DNA of 27,771 nt, from contig DRQV01000078.1 in NCBI GenBank assembly GCA_011371325.1, positions 1-27,771 on the forward strand, in the 5' to 3' direction. Under the pieces are notes generated by a model that saw only the letters and a list, made by a program, of their open reading frames with translations, ran no database searches and was not told the origin of the DNA. Numbering within the stretch: the first letter of the stretch is position 1; each line of letters begins with the position of its first letter. The position numbers and the translations under genes are program-made. The DNA is from Thioploca sp. GTDB taxonomy: Bacteria; Pseudomonadota; Gammaproteobacteria; Beggiatoales; Beggiatoaceae. This document shows positions 8,146-15,227 of this stretch, one piece after another.

Positions 8146-9240
8146 ATGAAAAGAGAAGTATACAATTTTTTTGGTGGTATGGCGATCTATCCCCCTCGTG
8201 TCATTGAAGAAGTTAGGAGAGATTTGCTTGACTATGAAAATACCGGACTTTCCATTTTTGAGATTAGCCATCGTTCACAAACATTTAGGAATATTGTTGA
8301 TCAAGCGGAAAAAAATTTACGCCAGTTAATGAACATCCCAGATAATTATCATGTACTATTTTTACAGGGTGGAGAAAGCCTACAATTTTCCATGATTCCC
8401 ATTAATTTATTGCAAGGTCGGAATCGTCCAGCAAATTATATCGTAACCGGATATTGGAGTAAAAAAGCAATCAAGGAAGCTCGTAGAGAAGGTAAAGTCA
8501 ACATTATTTGGGATGGAAATGATGAAGGTTTTACCAGAGTTCCTAAACAACATGAACTTCAGTTTGACTCTGATGCTACGTATGTTTATTATACAACTAA
8601 TGAAACGGTGGAAGGAATTCAATTTCCAATGATACCTGAAGTTGGTGATATTCCACTTGTCTGCGATATGTGTTCTGATTTCATTAGCAAATCGATTGAT
8701 GTAACCAAGTATGCACTGATTTCTGCCCATGCACAAAAAAATGCTGGAATTGCTGGAGTTACAGTTGTTATTGTACGTGATGATTTTTTACAGAATATTC
8801 CGGATAATATCCATACCATGCTTGATTATCGTTCTCATGTTGAAAAACGTTCTATTTATAATACTCCCCCAACCTTTGCTATTTACACAGTTATGTTAAT
8901 GACACGCTGGTTAATTGAAGATATTGGTGGATTGGAGAATATGAATAAGTTGGCTCAACAGAGAGCAGCAATTATTTATGAGTTACTTGATAAAAATACT
9001 GATTTTTATAAACCACACGCTAAACTTGATAGTCGTTCTTTGATTAACATTGTCTTCAATTTGCCAACTGCTGAACTTACCCAAAAATTCATTGCAGAAG
9101 GTGCTGAAAAAGGCTTAGTTGGTTTACAAGGACACCGCTCGCTTGGCGGAATACGTGCTTCATTTTTTAATCCTATGCCAATGGATGGAGTTCATGCTTT
9201 ACGAGATTTTATGTTACGATTTCAAGATAAATATGGCTAA
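8146..9240 (+). CDS. serC: Phosphoserine aminotransferase, Bacillus-like type
   Basis: SerC is a PLP enzyme that converts 3-phosphohydroxypyruvate and glutamate to 3-phosphoserine, the second step of serine synthesis. The 364 residues match the family length. The PLP-binding Lys is K198 in HAQKNAGIAG, the same number as in E. coli. Also conserved are ISHRS, GYWS, the substrate-binding GHRS and IRAS near the C-terminus, and NTPPTFAIY. The segment LQGGESLQF resembles the Bacillus form (GGASLQF) rather than the enterobacterial GGGRGQF, and the usual N-terminal GPA reads GMA. AAGAG lies before the ATG. The gene starts 137 nt after the GAMT remnant and 20 nt before the next methyltransferase. It may be a pathway-dedicated copy rather than the housekeeping enzyme; no other serine genes are nearby. 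Confidence 0.9.
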   Translation: MKREVYNFFGGMAIYPPRVIEEVRRDLLDYENTGLSIFEISHRSQTFRNIVDQAEKNLRQLMNIPDNYHVLFLQGGESLQFSMIPINLLQGRNRPANYIVTGYWSKKAIKEARREGKVNIIWDGNDEGFTRVPKQHELQFDSDATYVYYTTNETVEGIQFPMIPEVGDIPLVCDMCSDFISKSIDVTKYALISAHAQKNAGIAGVTVVIVRDDFLQNIPDNIHTMLDYRSHVEKRSIYNTPPTFAIYTVMLMTRWLIEDIGGLENMNKLAQQRAAIIYELLDKNTDFYKPHAKLDSRSLINIVFNLPTAELTQKFIAEGAEKGLVGLQGHRSLGGIRASFFNPMPMDGVHALRDFMLRFQDKYG

Positions 9241-9260
9241 AGAAAAACTAGAGAAGATAT

Positions 9261-10274
9261 ATGGAAAATAAAATTTACGATCTTACTTTAAATTTCTGGA
9301 ATTCTGCGGTTATAAGAGCTGGAGTTAAACTTAATTTGTTTAACTTGCTAGAAAAAAAAGCTCTTTCATCAGTGGAAGTTTCGCACCATATTAAGGCAAG
9401 TAATCCTCGTTTTATTCAAGCATTTCTTGATGCTTGTGCTATTTTAGGACTTTTGGAAAAAGAAGAAGATAAATTTACTAATTCAGCAATATCGAATGAA
9501 TTTCTTGTTCCTCATCAACCAAAATACCTTGGCGATTATGTATGTCATATTACTAATTATTGGCATACTTGGGGAAAGTTAGATACATTACTTCTTGAAG
9601 GCCGAACAGAACTACCTTTTGAAAATGGTTTCATAGATACCTCCACATATTGGGCAGATTACATGAAAGCCCAGCATAATCGTGCGATGATGGGACAGGG
9701 TGCAAAACTGGTTGAAAATGTTAATCTTAATGGCAAACAAAAACTGTTAGATTTAGGTGGAGGAACAGGAAGCTACAGCGTTGCTTTATGTGCCGCTAAC
9801 CCCCAGTTAAAGAGTATTATTGTTGATCAAAAAGAGCCGCTAGAATTAGCTCGTAAAATTGTAGATGAAAATAATTTAGCTAATCAAATTACTTTAGTAG
9901 AAGATGATTTTAATACTATTGAGTTAGATAATGATTATGATGCAGTACTAATTTCTGGTGTAATAGTCATTCAATCTGAGAAAGAAAATCGTCATGTGTT
10001 GCATCGTGCTTATAACGCATTATCATCGGGTGGACTTATTATTGTACAAGATTTTATGCGAATTGATAATAACCCCTCACGACAATTTTTAGATACCATG
10101 ATGGATTTATATCTGCTATTGGGATTTTCCCCCAATGCTGGTAATCGCTCTGGAAATAAAGTCGCTTCTTGGCTTAAAGATACGGGATTTATAAATATAA
10201 AACAAATTCCGCTACCAACTCAGCTCGCTTTAATTCTTGCCGAAAAACCAGCAAAAATTGAGCAAATATGTTAA
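9261..10274 (+). CDS. SAM-dependent O-methyltransferase-like protein (winged-helix, methyltransferase_2 type)
   Basis: This 337-residue protein has the two-part structure of small-molecule O-methyltransferases such as acetylserotonin or hydroxyneurosporene methyltransferases. An N-terminal winged-helix dimerisation region (about residues 10-85, with AGVKLNLFNLLE and ILGLLEKEEDKFTNS) is followed by a Rossmann fold. SAM motif I is LLDLGGGTGSYSVAL near residues 165-180, followed by VDQKEPLELA and a post-I acidic stretch VEDDF. The usual catalytic His region is not obvious: the segment VLISGVIVIQS replaces the common LxxVLHxW pattern. O-methylation is therefore uncertain and N- or C-methylation is possible. 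It starts 20 nt after serC and overlaps the ATPase start by 7 nt, so these three genes form one transcription unit. The substrate is unknown, possibly an amino-acid-derived product of the cluster. Confidence 0.82.
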   Translation: MENKIYDLTLNFWNSAVIRAGVKLNLFNLLEKKALSSVEVSHHIKASNPRFIQAFLDACAILGLLEKEEDKFTNSAISNEFLVPHQPKYLGDYVCHITNYWHTWGKLDTLLLEGRTELPFENGFIDTSTYWADYMKAQHNRAMMGQGAKLVENVNLNGKQKLLDLGGGTGSYSVALCAANPQLKSIIVDQKEPLELARKIVDENNLANQITLVEDDFNTIELDNDYDAVLISGVIVIQSEKENRHVLHRAYNALSSGGLIIVQDFMRIDNNPSRQFLDTMMDLYLLLGFSPNAGNRSGNKVASWLKDTGFINIKQIPLPTQLALILAEKPAKIEQIC

Positions 10275-12292
10275 TAGAAGCTGGGGTTTTAATTACTATT
10301 TATAGTGGGATAAGGCTATTTGAAAAACTTCGTAATAAGCCAACCGTTGATATTAAACCAGATAAATCTTCTGCACTTTCGGTGGATAATTCCGAACAAA
10401 AATTGGTTATTCATAACAAAGATGATAAACAACATCAATTAAAAACCAGCTATGTTTCATTGGGTGTATCAACCATAAGGCAGTTTTTTTATTCATCTCC
10501 ACTAGTCATATTTTTAAATCTTAGCATTTATGCGTACAACTTTGTACCATATATGAAAGAAGCTGAAACAACGTTATTGCAGGAAAAAAAACTAAGTGGG
10601 CAAATGATTGATACGATACTCGTCATTATTGCTATCGCTACTAATCAATATTTTGCTGCTAGTTTTATAAATATGATTTATTATCTTTCTGATAAAATTA
10701 AAGCTAAAACTCAAGATAAATCTAAAGATATGCTCATTAATGTTTTTGAGCAACAACCACGGAATGTATGGATTTCAAAAGATAATGTTGAAGTTGAGAT
10801 ACCATTAGAAGCTGTACATATCAATGATATTGTGGTAGTCAACACCGGTGAAGTTGTTCCAGTTGATGGTCTTATCATAAAAGGTATGGCAACTATTGAC
10901 CAACACGCATTAACTGGAGAATCTCAACCAGCAGAAAAGAGTGTAGGTGATCAAGTATTTGCGGCTACAACAATTATGACTGGTAAAATCCATGTTAAAA
11001 TCGAGAAAGCTGGAATTGATACAACGATTGCTCAAATTGGACAAATTTTGAATCGTACTACAGACTTTAAAACTATCGCCCAGTTGAAAGCTGAACAATG
11101 GGCAGATAAGTCAGCTTGGCCTATGTTAGGTCTAACTGGTTTAGCCTTATTGGTAGTTGGTCCAGTCGGCGCAACTGCGACTCTCAATACCAATTTTGGT
11201 TACCGTATAAAGCTTAGTGGGCCACTTGGTACACTCAATTATCTTAATTTAGCCTCTCATCATAGTATTTTAATCAAAGATGGACGTTCTCTTGAATTAT
11301 TGACCGGGATAGATACTATCTTATTTGATAAAACTGGTACTTTGACCCAAGAACAACCCGAAGTTGGTAAAATAATTATTTGTGATAGTTACGAAGCAGA
11401 TGAAATTTTAATGTATGCAGCTGCCGCTGAACGTAAATTAGCACATCCAATTGCCAAAACTATCGTCCAAAAAGCCAATAATTCTAATTTAAGCCTACCT
11501 GAGGTAGAAGATACCAACTATCAAATCGGCTATGGTATCATAGTGAATATCAAAAACCTGGTTATTAAAGTAGGTAGTCTTCGCTTTATGACTATGGAAA
11601 ACATAACCATTCCAAAAAACATAGAAAAAGCAATGGCACATACTCATTCTCAAGGTTATTCATTGGTAATGGTTGCTATTAATAATAAGATAGAAGGAGC
11701 GATTGAAATACAACCAACATTACGCCCAGAAATTAAAAGTATTATAAATGGGTTACGTCAACGTGGTATTAAATATCTTGCCATTGTATCAGGAGATCAT
11801 AAGCAACCAACCAAAAAAATGGCTGAAGAACTTGGTATGGATAATTATTTTTGTGATATTTTGCCGGAAGATAAAGCTAAAATTGTTGAGAAACTTCAGC
11901 AAGAAGGAAAATCGGTCTGTTTCATCGGAGATGGTGTTAATGATGCAGTTGCCATGAAAAAAGCCAATGTTTCTATTTCTATACGTGGTGCAACTTCCAT
12001 TGCTATAGATTTGGCACAAGTGGTTTTTATGGATGGCAGTTTATCTAATTTATGTAAGTTATTTGATATTGCTAATGGTTTGGATAGCCAATTACGAAAA
12101 AGTTTTATTATTAGTCTTATACCCTTACCAATCAACTTCATCGGTATTTTCTTTTTACATTTTAGCCTTCTTTCTACAATTGTTATTAATCAAATGGGAT
12201 TTTGGAGTGGTATAGGAGATGCTATGCTCCCCTCAGAGAAACATTATTTAACTGATTTACAAGATAAAAATCCTAATCAATATAAAATTTAG
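10268..12292 (+). CDS. P-type ATPase, P1B-like, without CPx motif or HMA domain
   Basis: This 674-residue ion pump keeps every catalytic element of P-type ATPases: actuator TGES at 216, phosphorylation site DKTGTLT with D354, an AHPIAK that matches the P1B HP signature, and hinge GDGVNDA at 554. The DGRSLELL before the phosphorylation site also fits P1B metal pumps. Two features do not. The N-terminus has no GMxCxxC metal-binding domain, only one hydrophobic segment, a polar linker and a TM pair at about residues 80-145. The membrane helix that should carry CPC, SPC or CPx has no Cys at all; it reads GPVG at 298-301 and SGPLGTLN at 317-324. The ion specificity therefore cannot be predicted. 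The start overlaps the upstream methyltransferase by 7 nt, implying coupled expression. Confidence 0.88.
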   Translation: MLIEAGVLITIYSGIRLFEKLRNKPTVDIKPDKSSALSVDNSEQKLVIHNKDDKQHQLKTSYVSLGVSTIRQFFYSSPLVIFLNLSIYAYNFVPYMKEAETTLLQEKKLSGQMIDTILVIIAIATNQYFAASFINMIYYLSDKIKAKTQDKSKDMLINVFEQQPRNVWISKDNVEVEIPLEAVHINDIVVVNTGEVVPVDGLIIKGMATIDQHALTGESQPAEKSVGDQVFAATTIMTGKIHVKIEKAGIDTTIAQIGQILNRTTDFKTIAQLKAEQWADKSAWPMLGLTGLALLVVGPVGATATLNTNFGYRIKLSGPLGTLNYLNLASHHSILIKDGRSLELLTGIDTILFDKTGTLTQEQPEVGKIIICDSYEADEILMYAAAAERKLAHPIAKTIVQKANNSNLSLPEVEDTNYQIGYGIIVNIKNLVIKVGSLRFMTMENITIPKNIEKAMAHTHSQGYSLVMVAINNKIEGAIEIQPTLRPEIKSIINGLRQRGIKYLAIVSGDHKQPTKKMAEELGMDNYFCDILPEDKAKIVEKLQQEGKSVCFIGDGVNDAVAMKKANVSISIRGATSIAIDLAQVVFMDGSLSNLCKLFDIANGLDSQLRKSFIISLIPLPINFIGIFFLHFSLLSTIVINQMGFWSGIGDAMLPSEKHYLTDLQDKNPNQYKI

Positions 12293-12369
12293 TTTAACAA
12301 GATCATGTTTTATCCTTAAATCGGTTAAATTTTGTTCAAACAATTAACTCATTTTCTGCTCTCTTAAAC

Positions 12370-12585
12370 TTAAAGATGGATATTTTTTAACGTTGATGAT
12401 GTAAACTTAAAAACCAAAATTGGTCTATGAGTATTAAATCCATATGCTGTTTCATATTCCTTGCCTAACATATTTTCTAACCTTGCTTTCAAAATCCAAC
12501 TTTTATTAAAGTAATACTCACCAGCTAAATTTACAATCCCATTTACCGTTGCGGGGGCAGTATCAGATTTACACTGATTTCCCGT
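12370..12585 (-). pseudogene. Remnant of a TonB-dependent receptor C-terminus (BtuB-like)
   Basis: The reverse strand is open for 71 codons without a start. It reads VNLAGEYYFNKSWILKARLEN, then MLGKEYETAYGFNTHRPI and LVFKF. This is the last beta-hairpins of an outer-membrane TonB-dependent receptor; the pattern 'ARxEN-xxxKxYETAYGFNT' is characteristic of vitamin B12-type receptors. The expected final aromatic residue (FKF) is followed by nine extra residues before the stop, consistent with loss of the original stop. A TAA lies upstream in frame, and no plug or barrel start is present. It is a decayed fragment, convergent with the ATPase gene, and explains about half of the gap at 12293-12779. 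Confidence 0.7.
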
Positions 12586-12622
12586 TTAATTTGTAAACAA
12601 ACACCGTAAATGTTATCTTAAT

Positions 12623-12649
12623 ATTATAATTAATCTAATGCTATGTCAA
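12623..12649 (-). promoter_or_regulatory. Promoter-like boxes facing the TonB remnant
   Basis: On the minus strand TTGACA (12644-12649 complement) is followed after 15 nt by TATAAT (12623-12628 complement). Both hexamers are perfect, but the spacing is 2 nt shorter than ideal. It points toward the TonB-receptor fragment and could be the relic of a lost gene's promoter or drive antisense RNA. The remaining bases of the 12293-12779 gap show nothing else I can name. Confidence 0.3.
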
Positions 12650-12779
12650 GGTATAAGTGAAGATCAACCTGTTAACGCAGTTCTACCGTTATTTATCCCA
12701 TTTTTGGTAGATTTACTCTCTCGAGTGCTATTATTAATACTCATATTAAGTTATGATTACCTGTTTAAATAAGGAAAAA

Positions 12780-15107
12780 ATGAAATACCCACTAATAATC
12801 CCTCTATTAATAACCACCACGTTCACTAATGCCGAAATAATTACCGACGGCACACTAGGCCAGCAAATTAATTTATCTGGTCCCAATTTTCAAATAACCT
12901 CAGATTTAGGCCAACAACATGGTGATAATCTTTTCCACAGTTTCCAAGACTTCAATTTAAATAGCTCAGAAACAGCTACCTTCTCAGGATCAAGTTCTGT
13001 TCACAATATTATCAGCCGGGTAACTGGTGGCAATCCTTCCAATATTGATGGTTTAATCCGTTCAACAATTCCCAATGCAGATATGTATTTCCTCAATCCA
13101 TATGGAATTATGTTTGGACCAAACTCCAAATTAGATGTGCAAGGAAGCTTTCATGCCAGTACTGCCGATTATTTAAGTTTAGGAAATGAAGGACGATTTG
13201 ATGCTCGTAATCCAAATGATAGTTTGTTAACAGTTGCTCCAGTTGAAGCATTTGGATTTCTGACTAACTCACCAACTACAATAACAACCCAGGATAGCCA
13301 TTTGTCTGTTCCTGATTATCAAACTTTATCTTTGATAGGAGGAGATTTAGAATTAAATGGTGAATTAGTGTTTGATGAATCTGGCGAACAACAATTTAGA
13401 ACATATGCAGATAAAACATTATTTTTAAAATTTGAAATTCCAGTTTATACTAACCAACTACTTACAAAATCCGGGCAAATTAATTTAGTAAGTATAGCTT
13501 CCAAAGGTAAAGTATTATTGACAGATTCTGAAGTTGAACTCATTGGCAATGGAGGAGAAATTAACGCTTATAATACTGACATTAATGTTAATGGAGATAA
13601 TGGAGGCAGTATTTTCATTAAAGCTGGAAAATTGCAATTAATTAATAGTCAACTTGAAAGTCAAACCCTTGGTAATCAAGACGGTAATTTAATAGATATT
13701 CAAGTGGGTAATTTAATTATGCAAGGAGGTAAAAATTACTCTGGCATAAATACAGATACAATGGGAGCTGGTCAAAGTAGTACTATAAATTTACAAGCTA
13801 AACAAATACATGCAAGTGATGGAGTAACAATTAACGGAAACGCAATTGGTACTGGAAATTCAGCAAAAATAAATATAAAAGTAGAGGGTGATTTTACCTT
13901 TTTAGGTCAGGTAATTCCTGAATTAATTAAGCCCAGTTCCATTGAAAGTATGGTTATTAACACAAGCTCCAACTCTGAAAAAAATAATTCAGGTTTAATT
14001 TCAGTAGAATCTGGCCAACTCACACTCACAGATAGTGCTTCAATATTAACAATAACTTTTGGCTCTAAATCAAGTGCTCCTATTAATGTTAAAATACACG
14101 ACTTCCTAAAAATATCAGGTGCTAAATTTTTTATTTCAGAGGCATTTTTTGCGAGTGGAATCATGGCTATGTCTTTTAGTGGAGCACCGGCATTGCTGGC
14201 TTATGGTATTAATTCTGAAGGTAATAGTGGTAATATTAAAATAGAAGCTGGCCAAATAGAAATTGAAAAAACTGGTATGATTTCCACCTCTAGTTTTGCA
14301 GGCAAAGCTGGAAATATTGAGATAAATACTGACCAACTTACTTTATTAGAAGGTGGATATGTAAGTGCAATTACAGATGGAAGTGGAGATGGGGGTACAA
14401 TTACCATTCAGGCAAATGATATATTAATTTCAGATTCATCACTTCCTAATATGATTGAAGATTTTAGCAGTTCAATTTCAACCGAATCCTCTAGTTTACA
14501 AGATAACGCAGGAATAGCTGGGACAATCACTATACAAGCTAATAAAATAAAATTAGATGGAACTGGTTTTATATCAACGGCTAGCAAAAATGCGGCTGGG
14601 GGCAATATTAAGTTAATAATTAATAATTTGCTTTATTTACAATCTGCTAAAATTATAACAAGTGTCAATGGTGGCAGTGGAAATGGTGGCAATATCACAC
14701 TTAAACACCCTACTTTCGTTGTTATGAATAATGGTAAAATCACTGCACAAGCTGATGCAGGTCATGGTGGGGATATAAATATTAAATCCAAACAATTTAT
14801 TACCTCTCCTAATAGTTTAGTAAGTGCTTCTTCTAAATTAGGTTTAGATGGCAATATTGAGATAGAATCTCCTGATATTAGTATAGAAGGATTTTTAGTT
14901 ATATTATCAGATGATGTTGTAGAAGCTAGTAATTTAATGCAGAAATCATGTAGAATGCAAGGAAGTAGTTTTATAGTTAATAAAATTAATGGTAGTTCTC
15001 AAACCCCTTATGACTATCAAGCTGCACGTTATTTGCCTGCAACTAATGAACAGACTATAACTACCTCTAATGATCCAGATAAAAATTTAGCATTAATTTG
15101 TAAATAA
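12780..15107 (+). CDS. TPS exoprotein, haemagglutinin-like with beta-helix repeats
   Basis: This is a 775-residue secreted protein. The ATG at 12780 follows AAGGA by 4 nt and opens onto a signal peptide (MKYPLIIPLLITTTFTNA, cleavage before EI), matching the start of the paralogue at 3495. An in-frame ATG at 12753 would add nine polar residues. The TPS domain shows SDLGQQHGDNLFHSF, IISRVTGGN, NPYGIMFGPNS and GSFHASTADY. The repeat region is shorter and less regular than in the protein at 3495, with units such as GDGGTITIQAND and GNGGNITLKHP. The C-terminus has the family's ASNLMQKSCRMQGSSFIV segment. It is closest to the reversed copy at 1-1069 (both have ITDGSLG or ITDGTLG and SRVTG with IDGLIRSTIPNAD). 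No TpsB transporter is nearby. Confidence 0.92.
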   Translation: MKYPLIIPLLITTTFTNAEIITDGTLGQQINLSGPNFQITSDLGQQHGDNLFHSFQDFNLNSSETATFSGSSSVHNIISRVTGGNPSNIDGLIRSTIPNADMYFLNPYGIMFGPNSKLDVQGSFHASTADYLSLGNEGRFDARNPNDSLLTVAPVEAFGFLTNSPTTITTQDSHLSVPDYQTLSLIGGDLELNGELVFDESGEQQFRTYADKTLFLKFEIPVYTNQLLTKSGQINLVSIASKGKVLLTDSEVELIGNGGEINAYNTDINVNGDNGGSIFIKAGKLQLINSQLESQTLGNQDGNLIDIQVGNLIMQGGKNYSGINTDTMGAGQSSTINLQAKQIHASDGVTINGNAIGTGNSAKINIKVEGDFTFLGQVIPELIKPSSIESMVINTSSNSEKNNSGLISVESGQLTLTDSASILTITFGSKSSAPINVKIHDFLKISGAKFFISEAFFASGIMAMSFSGAPALLAYGINSEGNSGNIKIEAGQIEIEKTGMISTSSFAGKAGNIEINTDQLTLLEGGYVSAITDGSGDGGTITIQANDILISDSSLPNMIEDFSSSISTESSSLQDNAGIAGTITIQANKIKLDGTGFISTASKNAAGGNIKLIINNLLYLQSAKIITSVNGGSGNGGNITLKHPTFVVMNNGKITAQADAGHGGDINIKSKQFITSPNSLVSASSKLGLDGNIEIESPDISIEGFLVILSDDVVEASNLMQKSCRMQGSSFIVNKINGSSQTPYDYQAARYLPATNEQTITTSNDPDKNLALICK

Positions 15108-15227
15108 TCTATATCATGGTAGTTCTGAGTAAAGATTGTTTTAAGATGTTTATTTAACTGCAATTTTAAACTACTACTTCATTGCTACTCGTTTTATACT
15201 CCAATAGTAATTTAGAACTTACCCATA

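Noticed and set aside
8407..8819. Minus-strand open frames of 66 and 109 codons opposite serC
   Set aside because: They are shadows of a well-supported coding frame and show no recognisable motif.
11748..12215. Several short frames on both strands within the ATPase gene
   Set aside because: All lie inside the conserved hinge region of the P-type ATPase, which explains the coding signal.
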